Program-made: the position numbers and the translations under genes
Assembly (NCBI RefSeq): GCF_946481715.1
Contig: NZ_CAMLOV010000111.1
Coordinates: 1-19,010 of the forward strand
Source: an uncultured Mucilaginibacter sp.
Lineage (GTDB): Bacteria; Bacteroidota; Bacteroidia; Sphingobacteriales; Sphingobacteriaceae
Length of the DNA stretch: 19,010 bases
Direction: 5' to 3'
Notes under the pieces: generated by a model
The model's input: only the letters and a program-made list of their open reading frames with translations
What the model was told of the DNA's origin: nothing
Databases searched by the model: none
Part shown: positions 7,407-14,027 of the stretch, one piece after another
Position numbering within the stretch: position 1 is the stretch's first letter
Layout: every line of letters begins with the position of its first letter

Positions 7407-7826
7407 ATGGAGAACTGGATTCAGGATGTTATTTTAAAATGGAAGCTGGAGGGTGTTAAACTAAACCCTCCAGCTTCCATTGATGAGATAGAAAATGCTG
7501 AAGCGGCTCTAAACTTTAAATTTCCGGCTGATTTTAAAGAATTTTATTTGCAAGTTAACGGATTTCAAGAGTGGGATATGTTGCGTGATAGCTGTATATC
7601 TTTATGGCCTTTAGATCGAATGATAGACGAGAGTAACAAGTGGGGCGAAAATGATTTTATCGGTATTTGTGATTGGTTAATAAGCTGTTTCGCTATCGGT
7701 TTTCACCGTCATAAAGCAGGTTTCTTTAAGTTGGAAGGTAAGCTTGAAGATGCCCGCAGTGTCGATATTCGCTTTACTGAGCTAATTGTGGCGATTGGCA
7801 GAGACGATTCCTTGATTTATTTTTAG
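7407..7826 (+). CDS. SMI1/KNR4 (SUKH) family protein
   Basis: A 139-residue cytosolic protein with the SUKH fold signature: LNPPASIDEIENAEAAL (about 19-35), FPADFKEFYLQVNGF (about 38-53), a central Trp/Asp region, and a C-terminal GRDDSL. SUKH proteins are often immunity proteins against polymorphic toxins, but many stand-alone copies have no known role, and no toxin is seen here. The stop codon and the next ATG (7828) are separated by one base, which suggests translational coupling with the TIGR02757 gene. The first codons contain a perfect 15-base hairpin (7439-7480). Confidence 0.82.
   Translation: MENWIQDVILKWKLEGVKLNPPASIDEIENAEAALNFKFPADFKEFYLQVNGFQEWDMLRDSCISLWPLDRMIDESNKWGENDFIGICDWLISCFAIGFHRHKAGFFKLEGKLEDARSVDIRFTELIVAIGRDDSLIYF
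7439..7480 (+). repeat. Perfect 15-base hairpin inside the start of the SUKH gene
   Basis: ATGGAAGCTGGAGGG (7439-7453) is exactly complementary to 7466-7480, with a 12-base loop. It spans codons 11-25 and encodes ordinary family residues (WKLEG through PPASI), so it does not look like an inserted repeat. In mRNA the stem would be stable close to the start codon. Confidence 0.8.
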
Positions 7827-7827
7827 C

Positions 7828-8706
7828 ATGGCTAAAAAAGCAAATCAAAAACTCCCCCTTCAGGGGGCTGGGGGGCTTGCCCTTAAGCATTTCCTCGACC
7901 AAAAAGTCTCCCAATACAACCGCCCGGAGTTCATCGCGAATGACCCGGTGAGCATCCCGCACTTGTTCACAAAAAAGCAGGACATCGAGATTATGGGTTT
8001 TTGGGCCGCAACGCTGGCCTGGGGGCAGCGGGTTACCATCATCAATAAGTGTAAAGAACTCATCGCCCTGATGGATGGTGCGCCTTACGATTTCATCATC
8101 AATCACGAGGAACCCGATCTTAAGAAGCTGCTGCATTTTAAGCACCGTACCTTTAACGATATAGATACGCTGTACTTTATTTCGTTTTTCAGGCATCATT
8201 ATGAGCGCCATGAATCATTAGAGGAAGCGTTTGTACCCCCCAACCCCCTGAAGGGGGAGCAGGATTATGAAGCCGCAAATCAAAAGTTCCCCCTTCAGGG
8301 GGCGGAGGGGGTTTTAAATCATTTCCGTTCCTACTTTATGTCCCTGCCCGATTTCCCAAACCGAACTAAAAAACACGTGTCCTCGCCGTCGCAGAAATCA
8401 ACCTGTAAGCGGTTGTGCATGTTCCTGCGCTGGATGGTAAGGAAGGATGAGCAGGGCGTAGATTTTGGTATTTGGAACCGCATTAGTCCGGCAGAGCTAA
8501 TTTGCCCCTGCGATTTGCATGTAGACCGCGTGGCCCGCAAGCTAAAACTAATCACCCGCAAACAAACCGACTGGCAAACCGCCCTCCAACTTACCCAAAA
8601 CCTGCGCGAACTCGACCCATTAGATCCTGTGAAATATGATTTTGCCCTGTTTGGATTGGGGATAGAAGAACGTTGGGGAATAGAGGGGGTATTGCCGCAG
8701 TTTTAA
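7828..8706 (+). CDS. TIGR02757 / DUF2400 family protein with in-frame palindromic repeat insertions
   Basis: A 292-residue protein. Family marks are HFLDQKVSQYNRPEF near the N terminus, FTKKQDIEIMGFWAATLAWG, FKHRTFNDIDTLYFISFF, a basic SQKSTCKRLCMFLRWMVRKD block, and CPCDLHVDRVARKL with KYDFALFGLG near the end. The family has no proven function. Two segments are foreign to it: residues 5-16 (ANQKLPLQGAGG) before the family start, and about 137-163 (PPNPLKGE...ANQKFPLQGAEG) in a loop after SLEEAF. Both are encoded by copies of one DNA repeat (7840-7875, 8236-8259, 8275-8311), and the frame stays open through all three. Its stop overlaps the stop of the convergent flavoprotein gene (TTAA shared). 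Confidence 0.88.
   Translation: MAKKANQKLPLQGAGGLALKHFLDQKVSQYNRPEFIANDPVSIPHLFTKKQDIEIMGFWAATLAWGQRVTIINKCKELIALMDGAPYDFIINHEEPDLKKLLHFKHRTFNDIDTLYFISFFRHHYERHESLEEAFVPPNPLKGEQDYEAANQKFPLQGAEGVLNHFRSYFMSLPDFPNRTKKHVSSPSQKSTCKRLCMFLRWMVRKDEQGVDFGIWNRISPAELICPCDLHVDRVARKLKLITRKQTDWQTALQLTQNLRELDPLDPVKYDFALFGLGIEERWGIEGVLPQF
7840..7875 (+). repeat. Palindromic coding repeat, copy 1
   Basis: GCAAATCAAAA is followed by CTCCCCCTTCAGGGGG and a G-rich end. The core CCCCC-TTCA-GGGGG forms a hairpin. It is translated as ANQKLPLQGAGG at the N terminus of the TIGR02757 protein, and has the same orientation as copy 3, including the GCAAATCAAAA leader. Confidence 0.85.
8236..8259 (-). repeat. Palindromic coding repeat, copy 2 (inverted)
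   Basis: The plus strand reads C-run, AA, CCCCCTGAAGGGGGAG, the reverse complement of copies 1 and 3. It is translated as PPNPLKGE. With copy 3 it forms a long inverted pair separated by about 15 bases plus the leader, which is the likely inserted unit. Confidence 0.85.
8275..8311 (+). repeat. Palindromic coding repeat, copy 3
   Basis: GCAAATCAAAA is followed by GTTCCCCCTTCAGGGGG and a G-rich end, nearly identical to copy 1. It is translated as ANQKFPLQGAEG. Confidence 0.85.
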
Positions 8707-9605
8707 AAATCCTCGTTTATCATCTGGTGATTGATCATGGCACCGGCACGATTACCCGCAGCAATGGAGATAGCTAAGGAACGGAACATGGTGGTATTGT
8801 CTCCCGCTGCAAACACACCGCCTATCGTTGTTGCCTGCATCTCATCTATTTTAATAAAACCATGCTCGGTTAATGCGCAACCCAGTTTTTGGGGCAGCGG
8901 GCAGGTTTGGCCGAATGGAAACTTGGCATACATAGCGCTTACAGCAACGCTCCCGCCATTTTTAAATGCAACATTGCTGATATACCCATCCTTATGAATA
9001 ATCTCAGCAATTGGCGTTTCGTTAACGCTGATGTTGCGCCTGGCAAGCGTTGCAATCTGTTCCCCGCTAAGCTGGGATGGCCCATTGCTGAGCAGGGTGA
9101 GTTCCTTTGTCCAGTTATTAATGATCCTGGCAAACTCAAACCCCACCTCGCCCGACGCGAAAATTGCAGTGGCTTGGTTGCGCACCTCGTAACCATGGCA
9201 ATACGGGCAATGTAAAACGGAGATTCCCCAGCAAGCTTCAACGCCGGGTATATCAGGCATTATGTCAACTATGCCTGTAGCAAATAATAATTTACGGGCA
9301 GCGTGTATGTCCCCGTTACTCGTTTCTATTACAAATAGTTCACCTTCTTTATGTGCATCAATAGCCTCTCCGTTATAAAATTTTACGTTTGGGTATTGCG
9401 TTACCTGCTCTCTTGCTTTCGCGCTGATATTCGCCGGTGTTTCGCCATCGTGTGTAATCAAATTATGCGCATGGGGTGTTTGCCTGTTGCAGGGTTTACC
9501 GGCATCTATCACCAAAACATCGCGCAAGGCCCTGCCTAAAGCCATCGCCGCCGAAAGGCCGGCATAGCTGCCGCCGATAATTATTACATCAAAGTCTGCT
9601 TTCAT
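8703..9605 (-). CDS. Thioredoxin-reductase-like FAD/NAD(P) oxidoreductase
   Basis: A 300-residue flavoprotein of the compact TrxR class. The FAD Rossmann motif is GGSYAGLSAAMALGRA (11-26). A redox CxxC is present as HCPYCHG (Cys133/Cys136), at the position of the active disulfide of thioredoxin reductases. FASGEVGFEFA (about 150-160) is the degenerate NADPH Rossmann turn, and GGVFAAGDNT near 260 is the second FAD-binding motif. The YAG opening and CPYCHG with the usual C-terminal SIAAGNRAG place it with the TrxR-like disulfide oxidoreductases rather than with classical TrxB (CATC/CAVC). The partner is unknown. A good promoter lies right at the start codon. Confidence 0.85.
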   Translation of the reverse strand: MKADFDVIIIGGSYAGLSAAMALGRALRDVLVIDAGKPCNRQTPHAHNLITHDGETPANISAKAREQVTQYPNVKFYNGEAIDAHKEGELFVIETSNGDIHAARKLLFATGIVDIMPDIPGVEACWGISVLHCPYCHGYEVRNQATAIFASGEVGFEFARIINNWTKELTLLSNGPSQLSGEQIATLARRNISVNETPIAEIIHKDGYISNVAFKNGGSVAVSAMYAKFPFGQTCPLPQKLGCALTEHGFIKIDEMQATTIGGVFAAGDNTTMFRSLAISIAAGNRAGAMINHQMINEDF

Positions 9606-9609
9606 ACTG

Positions 9610-9640
9610 CAAATGTAAACACATGGTTCATAAATGCAAC
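9610..9640 (-). promoter_or_regulatory. Promoter of the flavoprotein gene, placed for a very short or absent leader
   Basis: On the minus strand TACATTTG (9617-9610) matches TAnnTTTG exactly, and GTTGC around 9640-9636 sits at the -33 position, 18 bases away. The -7 element ends only 4 bases before the ATG, so transcription would start at or just inside the start codon. Confidence 0.4.
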
Positions 9641-9728
9641 ATTGTTGCGTTTGATGATATTAAAAATGATTTTAAGGTGATATATCGTTGAATGATAATT
9701 TAGGCTATCTTTAAATAAATTCATCTCG

Positions 9729-10094
9729 ATGACACCCGGCGACGAACTCCACCTTTCTGCCTTCCTCACAGGCAAATCCGAGCATACTTTAGCGCTGTTC
9801 CATCATTTTATTGCTGCGTTTGGTAAGGTTGGCGATATTAAGGTAGAGGCTACCAAAACCATGATTGGCATCTCTAACAGCCATAAACGCATTGCCTGGG
9901 TTACGCAATTAGGCAAAAACTTCGTCCATGTAGTATTTCCGTTTAAGCAGGAGTACCCTGATAATTTATGCTTCCAAAAGATAGCGCAAGTACCTGGCCA
10001 GGAGCAATACAACCATCATTTCAGGATGCTGAATGCCGACGATTTGAATGAGGAAGTGCTTGGGTTTATGCGGTTGGCTTATCTGGGCCGTTGA
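9729..10094 (+). CDS. DUF5655 domain protein
   Basis: A 121-residue soluble protein that appears to be a single DUF5655 domain: HLSAFLTGKSEHTLALFHHF (1-27 region), a helix, IKVEATKTMIGISNSHKRIAWV (about 37-58), VVFPFKQEY, and a C-terminal HHFRMLNADDLNEEVLGFMR segment. Function unknown; such domains often occur alone or next to restriction-like genes, none of which is seen here. No signal peptide or membrane segment. Its 3' end overlaps the convergent lipoprotein gene by 16 bases. Confidence 0.72.
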   Translation: MTPGDELHLSAFLTGKSEHTLALFHHFIAAFGKVGDIKVEATKTMIGISNSHKRIAWVTQLGKNFVHVVFPFKQEYPDNLCFQKIAQVPGQEQYNHHFRMLNADDLNEEVLGFMRLAYLGR

Positions 10095-10357
10095 ACATGC
10101 TCTATTACAACGGTTTGCTTAGGTGCCCCTTCGTCTATGCGGATGAGTTTCCCATCCACAAAATAATAGTATAGCTCTCTGCCTATGCCATCCGTTTTTC
10201 TATAGATCGTCAGTTCCGCCGATTTCTCTACCAGTTGGGTAAGCCATTTATCGTGTTTTTTAAATTCCTCCTCCGAAATTCCGAGCGTGTAATTGTGGAC
10301 GCTGCAACCTGATGTGATGATGATTAATAACAATAAAAACAGGAAAGCTTTTTTCAT
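10079..10357 (-). CDS. Small lipoprotein, unknown function
   Basis: A 92-residue protein with a lipoprotein signal: Lys2-Lys3, a Leu/Ile core, and lipobox TSGC with Cys18. The mature part is about 74 residues, with TLGISEEEFKKHD, a YRK segment, then ELYYYFVDGKLIRIDEGAPKQ and a basic end. The GxSEEEF...YYYFxxGKLxRIDEG pattern recalls small Bacteroidota lipoproteins loosely like the SmpA/OmlA fold, but this is only an impression. It is convergent with, and overlaps by 16 bases, the DUF5655 gene. Confidence 0.7.
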   Translation of the reverse strand: MKKAFLFLLLLIIITSGCSVHNYTLGISEEEFKKHDKWLTQLVEKSAELTIYRKTDGIGRELYYYFVDGKLIRIDEGAPKQTVVIEHVQRPR

Positions 10358-10442
10358 AAAGTTAAGGTAACAATTGTGTGTTTAGTAGCTTTAGGACTTT
10401 ACCGTAACCGGAAGGTTTAGCCTACACAATAAAGAATTTTGC

Positions 10443-10535
10443 CTATGCCTGCCCCTTAAAATAGTTCATTGCTTTGTCGTTATCAAAAGGCGTTCTATAT
10501 CAGTTTATTATCGCCGTAGATGTAAATGAAGTGGT
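10443..10535 (-). pseudogene. Decayed 3' fragment of a nucleoid-associated protein gene
   Basis: On the minus strand one frame reads HHFIYIYGDNKLI, then a stop. After a frame change it continues FDNDKAMNYFKGQA and stops. The intact gene at 12809-13867 ends NFHIYIHGDNKLIEKGFDDD then KAMNYYKVYFKEEA. DNA similarity is visible too (plus strand 10456-10530 against 12822-12910). Nothing recognisable extends upstream, so this is the last 30 or so codons of a lost paralogue, with an internal frameshift. Confidence 0.72.
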
Positions 10536-10582
10536 GTTTGGGCTAAGCGGCTGGCTGATAACCATGGATAACGAATTAGGGG

Positions 10583-10834
10583 TTACCCCGAGAATTCTAC
10601 TATCATCCATTTATCGTTTGTTATGCGCTTCCGCTTATCAAAATAGTTGGGCTCCTTTTTTAGTATATAATACATTAATACCGGCCACACGAAGGGAACT
10701 AAAATTGAAAGGAAAATATTCAGGCGTTTTTGCTTTTTAGTGAGTAGGATAGACTTGCTTATTTTGCCGCATATGTAAGCTGCTAACACCAGGTGGGCTA
10801 CAATGGGCAACAATGCTAACAAGTTGTAAATCAT
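10583..10834 (-). CDS. Small two-TM membrane protein, unknown function
   Basis: An 83-residue protein with two hydrophobic segments: about 3-23 (LLALLPIVAHLVLAAYI) and about 40-60 (IFLSILVPFVWPVLMYYIL). They are separated by a basic loop (KKQKR), with a charged C-terminal tail (KKEPNYFDKRKR). The positive-inside pattern puts the loop or tail in the cytoplasm. The VPFVWPVLMYYIL segment resembles small phospholipase-D-nuclease-N-type membrane proteins, but the match is weak. A plus-strand frame over the same DNA looks like a shadow. Confidence 0.55.
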   Translation of the reverse strand: MIYNLLALLPIVAHLVLAAYICGKISKSILLTKKQKRLNIFLSILVPFVWPVLMYYILKKEPNYFDKRKRITNDKWMIVEFSG

Positions 10835-10854
10835 AAGCTTTTACCAAAGATACA

Positions 10855-10896
10855 AAATCGGTGTAATCAATTCCAAATCGGTGTAATCCCGGTTTC
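10855..10896 (+). repeat. Degenerate word repeat before the ABC-F gene
   Basis: AAATCGGTGTAATC occurs twice (10855-10868 and 10875-10888), 20 bases apart, followed by CCGGTTTC. A related phrase ending TAATCCCGGTT occurs near 12791-12810, at the far side of the ABC-F gene. Confidence 0.6.
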
Positions 10897-10924
10897 AGTA
10901 AACTTATCACTTTCCTTATCTTTG
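10893..10924 (+). promoter_or_regulatory. Promoter of the ABC-F gene
   Basis: TATCTTTG (10917-10924) matches the Bacteroidota -7 consensus TAnnTTTG, and TTTC (10893-10896) stands at -33 with a 20-base spacer. The predicted start of transcription near 10930 excludes a TTG at 10922 as the translation start and supports GTG 10949. Confidence 0.55.
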
Positions 10925-10948
10925 CCCGCAATTCAATATTCCCATACT

Positions 10949-12583
10949 GTGATCAATGTAAATAACATTTCCGTTTCGTTTGGCGGAACCACCCTGTTCA
11001 GCGACGTAACTTTCCCCATCAACGAGAACGATAAGATAGCCCTGATGGGTAAAAACGGCGCCGGAAAATCTACCATCCTCAAAATCATTGCCGGTGAAGC
11101 CAAGCCAACCACCGGAAATGTGACGGGCCCCAAAGAGGCAGTAATTGCTTATTTGCCGCAGCACCTGCTAACCGAAGACAAGGTGACGGTTTTTGAAGAG
11201 ACCATGAAAGCTTTTGCCGAGGCGAATAAATTGCAAAAGGAACTGGATGAGGTGAACGAACAGCTCACTATCCGTACCGATTACGACAGCGACGAGTACA
11301 TGAAGCTGATCGAACGCGTATCGGAACTGAGCGAGAAGGTTTATTCGGTAGAAGACACCAATTACGATGCCGAGGCAGAAAAAGTGCTAAAAGGCCTGGG
11401 TTTTGAACGCAAGGATTTTACCCGGCAAACCTCGGAATTTTCGGGCGGCTGGCGGATGCGTATCGAACTGGCCAAGATCTTGCTGAAAAAGCCGGACCTG
11501 ATCTTACTGGATGAGCCGACTAACCACATGGACATCGAAAGTATCCAGTGGCTGGAAGATTTCCTCATCAATTCGGCCAAAGCGGTGATGGTGATCTCGC
11601 ACGACAGGGCCTTTGTAGATAACATTACCAACCGCACCATTGAGGTTACCATGGGCCGCATATATGATTATAAAGCCAAATACAGCCATTACCTGCAATT
11701 GCGTGCCGACCGTCGTGTGCACCAATTAAAAGCCTACGAGGAGCAGCAGCGTTTTATTGCCGATAACCAGGAATTTATAGATCGCTTTAGAGGCACCTAC
11801 TCTAAAACCCTGCAGGTGCAGTCGCGGGTAAAAATGCTCGAAAAACTGGAGGTTATTGAGATAGACGAAGTAGACACTTCGGCATTACGGTTGAAATTCC
11901 CGCCTTCGCCACGTTCCGGCCAATACCCGGTAATCGTAGAAGATCTTACCAAAACTTACGGCGACCACATGGTATTCAAAAACGCATCAATGGTGATTGA
12001 GCGGGGAGAAAAGGTTGCTTTTGTGGGTAAGAACGGCGAAGGTAAATCAACCATGATAAAAGCCATCATGAACGAGATTGAGTTTGAAGGGAGCTTAAAG
12101 GTTGGCCATAATGCAAAGATTGGGTACTTTGCCCAAAACCAGGCAGCATTGCTGGATGGCAACTTAACCGTATTTGAAACCATCGACCAGATCCAGTTAA
12201 GTGATGGCTCGTTAAAGATCAAAGACCTTTTAGGCGCGTTTATGTTCAGCGGCGATGATATCACCAAAAAAGTGAAGGTGCTTAGCGGTGGGGAGAAAAC
12301 CCGCCTAGCCATGATAAAATTGCTGTTGGAACCTGTGAATTTATTAATACTGGATGAGCCAACCAACCATTTGGACATGAAAACGAAAGACATCATCAAG
12401 GATGCACTGAAAGACTTTGACGGCACCCTGATACTGGTATCGCACGACCGGGATTTCCTGGACGGGTTGGCAAAAAAGGTATTCGAGTTTGGGAATAAAC
12501 GGGTACGCGAACACTTTGAGGATATCAAAGGCTTTTTGGCCTACAAAAAAATGGATAGCTTAAAAGAGATCGAACAAAACTAA
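10949..12583 (+). CDS. ABC-F family ATPase (ribosome-associated)
   Basis: About 544 residues from GTG 10949 (MINVNNISVSFGG). Two ATP-binding cassettes lack any transmembrane part. Cassette 1 has Walker A GKNGAGKST (about 34), signature SGGW (about 166) and Walker B LILLDEPTNHMD (about 186). The linker of charged helices (about 240-320, with YKAKYSHYLQLRADRR) is the P-site tRNA-interaction motif region. Cassette 2 has GKNGEGKST (about 361), LSGGEK (about 446), LDEPTNHLD and the HDRDFL switch His. ABC-F proteins act on ribosomes as translation factors or antibiotic-protection proteins. Which subgroup this is cannot be told by eye; length and short C terminus favour a housekeeping member. Confidence 0.93.
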   Translation: MINVNNISVSFGGTTLFSDVTFPINENDKIALMGKNGAGKSTILKIIAGEAKPTTGNVTGPKEAVIAYLPQHLLTEDKVTVFEETMKAFAEANKLQKELDEVNEQLTIRTDYDSDEYMKLIERVSELSEKVYSVEDTNYDAEAEKVLKGLGFERKDFTRQTSEFSGGWRMRIELAKILLKKPDLILLDEPTNHMDIESIQWLEDFLINSAKAVMVISHDRAFVDNITNRTIEVTMGRIYDYKAKYSHYLQLRADRRVHQLKAYEEQQRFIADNQEFIDRFRGTYSKTLQVQSRVKMLEKLEVIEIDEVDTSALRLKFPPSPRSGQYPVIVEDLTKTYGDHMVFKNASMVIERGEKVAFVGKNGEGKSTMIKAIMNEIEFEGSLKVGHNAKIGYFAQNQAALLDGNLTVFETIDQIQLSDGSLKIKDLLGAFMFSGDDITKKVKVLSGGEKTRLAMIKLLLEPVNLLILDEPTNHLDMKTKDIIKDALKDFDGTLILVSHDRDFLDGLAKKVFEFGNKRVREHFEDIKGFLAYKKMDSLKEIEQN

Positions 12584-12607
12584 AAGGCGATACAATAGCA
12601 TACTAAG

Positions 12608-12631
12608 CCTGCCTTTGTTCCTGCCTTTGTT
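12608..12631 (+). repeat. Perfect 12-base tandem duplication
   Basis: CCTGCCTTTGTT occurs twice head to tail (12608-12619, 12620-12631). The second copy runs into the first REP-like palindrome. Confidence 0.8.
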
Positions 12632-12762
12632 GGTGTTGTCACCAACAAACCGCGATGTTTAGATGTAACCTATTAACCGTTTTGCTGCAACTGCGGAAAA
12701 ATGCACGAGCATTTCGTTTAATAAAGACATCCGGTACGTTGTTGGTGACAACACCAACAACG
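12626..12762. repeat. Nested pair of REP-like palindromes between ABC-F and the nucleoid protein gene
   Basis: Palindrome 1 (12626-12649) has TTTGTTGGTG paired with CACCAACAAA. Palindrome 2 (12737-12762) has CGTTGTTGGTG paired with CACCAACAACG. The two are inverted copies of each other: 22 bases of 12627-12648 equal the reverse complement of 12739-12760 exactly. The 87 bases between hold a small hairpin (12699-12714, AAATGC/GCATTT). The layout is like a bacterial interspersed mosaic element. It lies between convergent genes and has no U-tract. Confidence 0.78.
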
Positions 12763-12808
12763 GCGAAAAAAAATCGTAATAATCTGCTAAATCCGCTTAA
12801 TCCCGGTT

Positions 12809-13867
12809 CTAGGCTTCCTCTTTAAAATAAACCTTATAGTAGTTCATCGCTTTATCGTCGTCAAAGCCCTTCTCTATCAGCTTATTATCACCATGGATAT
12901 AAATATGGAAGTTCTTATCCAACTTTAAAACGCTTTTGTACACACGGGCCTGTTTTTTTACGGCGTTGCCGGAGATCTCGAAACTATCGCCAATAGGGCT
13001 GTCGAATTCCTCTTCGTATTGGCTTTTAAAGGTTTTAAAGGATGCAATGGCTCCCGGGTTGCTGATCACCTCCTCGCTGAATTCGTCCAGGTCGAAGGTT
13101 TCTTTTTCCTTAAAGTACTTCATGGAGCGGTTCAGCAGGTCAATTTTATCGGCCTTGCTCATTTCAAACTCATCATCCAGCTTTTGGGTAACAAAGTTTT
13201 TATAGATACCAAGGGTGTTGCTGGTTTGGTTATAGCTGTCGTTACGCACTTTTAGCTGCAAAAATTCATCCTTCCAGTACACGGCTGCATCCTGTCCGCC
13301 GGTTGTTTTGTCGATAACCACTACTTTATAGCCGTTTTCTTTTTCGATATTGAAGATGAGCACGCCCTTATCCAGCTTGTTAATGTTGATGGCTTCCTGC
13401 TCATAATCCACCGCAAACCCGCCCTTATCCGGGTAAACCTTTAGGTAGGTTTCCTTATTCTCCGATTTAAAGATGCCGATGGCATCCAGTGGGTTGCCCT
13501 CTATCTGCACCTTGTTAAAATAAACCACGTAAAGTTCGCCGCCTTTAATGTTGGGGTGGGTGCTCACCTTGTACAGGTGTTTAGCGATCTGCTCAGATGC
13601 TTCGTGAAATTTTTCTTTATCCTCAAACGCCATGGTGGTAAAGTGGTGCAGTTCGTTTAGCGCCAGGTCGCCGCTGCTGTGCATCAGGTGGTAAACCTCG
13701 TTCACCTTTTCAAAAGGCTTTAAAAAATACTGCATGAGCAAGTTCGGGATGATCTCGTCCTGCAGTTCAAGGGGCGCATCAGATAAAGAATACATTTCGT
13801 TTTGCGACTGGTTGCCCACGTGGTGCACCGAAATTGTATCAAGCGAAGCTTCGAAAAAAGTTACCAT
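12809..13867 (-). CDS. Nucleoid-associated protein (NdpA/YejK-like family)
   Basis: A 352-residue protein of the 37-kDa nucleoid-associated family (PF04245) in its Bacteroidota form. Seen are an N-terminal segment ISVHHVGNQSQNEMYSLSD, a helical region with LMHSSGDLALNELHHF, and the GGELYVVYFNKVQIEG block (about 110-125). It continues with GVLIFNIEKENGYKVVVID, FVTQKLDDEFEMSKADK, and the C-terminal RVYKSVLKLDKNFHIYIHGD. The E. coli member binds the nucleoid; the exact role here is inferred from family only. A decayed copy of its 3' end lies at 10443-10535. It is divergent from mnmE across 154 bases containing inverted octamer repeats. Confidence 0.88.
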   Translation of the reverse strand: MVTFFEASLDTISVHHVGNQSQNEMYSLSDAPLELQDEIIPNLLMQYFLKPFEKVNEVYHLMHSSGDLALNELHHFTTMAFEDKEKFHEASEQIAKHLYKVSTHPNIKGGELYVVYFNKVQIEGNPLDAIGIFKSENKETYLKVYPDKGGFAVDYEQEAININKLDKGVLIFNIEKENGYKVVVIDKTTGGQDAAVYWKDEFLQLKVRNDSYNQTSNTLGIYKNFVTQKLDDEFEMSKADKIDLLNRSMKYFKEKETFDLDEFSEEVISNPGAIASFKTFKSQYEEEFDSPIGDSFEISGNAVKKQARVYKSVLKLDKNFHIYIHGDNKLIEKGFDDDKAMNYYKVYFKEEA

Positions 13868-13890
13868 AATTAGGGCGAAGGTAAATATTT

Positions 13891-13922
13891 GTCATTGAGC
13901 CATTATGTCATTAAGTCATTAT
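13891..13922 (-). repeat. Octamer repeat, left inverted arm between the nucleoid protein gene and mnmE
   Basis: Four 8-base words GTCATTGA, GCCATTAT, GTCATTAA, GTCATTAT. Bases 13892-13920 match the reverse complement of 13997-14025 at 24 of 29 positions. Seen from the leftward gene this is an AATGAC-type repeat upstream of its start, mirroring the mnmE side. Confidence 0.7.
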
Positions 13923-13995
13923 TTTTACAGCACCTTGCACAATTATGACTTAGGAACATTAGCCTTAAATATCGACTTTTGCAACGGCGCATTGG

Positions 13996-14027
13996 CAATG
14001 ACCCAATGACCCAATGACTCAATGACC
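13996..14027 (+). repeat. Octamer repeat CAATGACC x4 containing the mnmE start codon
   Basis: Four head-to-tail copies (third copy CAATGACT). Each holds an ATG; only the last (14022) opens the mnmE frame. The ATG at 13998 is in phase but meets TGA two codons later. Confidence 0.88.

Noticed and set aside
7407..8706. SUKH plus downstream gene as a toxin-immunity module
   Set aside because: No toxin domain, secretion signal or Rhs/WXG element is nearby. TIGR02757 is a widespread chromosomal family.
10474..10740. Plus-strand open frame of 88 codons
   Set aside because: It covers the nucleoid-protein gene relic and the antisense of the two-TM protein, with a non-ATG start and no family resemblance. 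Its residues are explained by those minus-strand features.
13891..14027. Insertion sequence with terminal inverted repeats between the divergent genes
   Set aside because: Only about 75 bases lie between the arms, with no open frame or target duplication; octamer periodicity explains the symmetry better.
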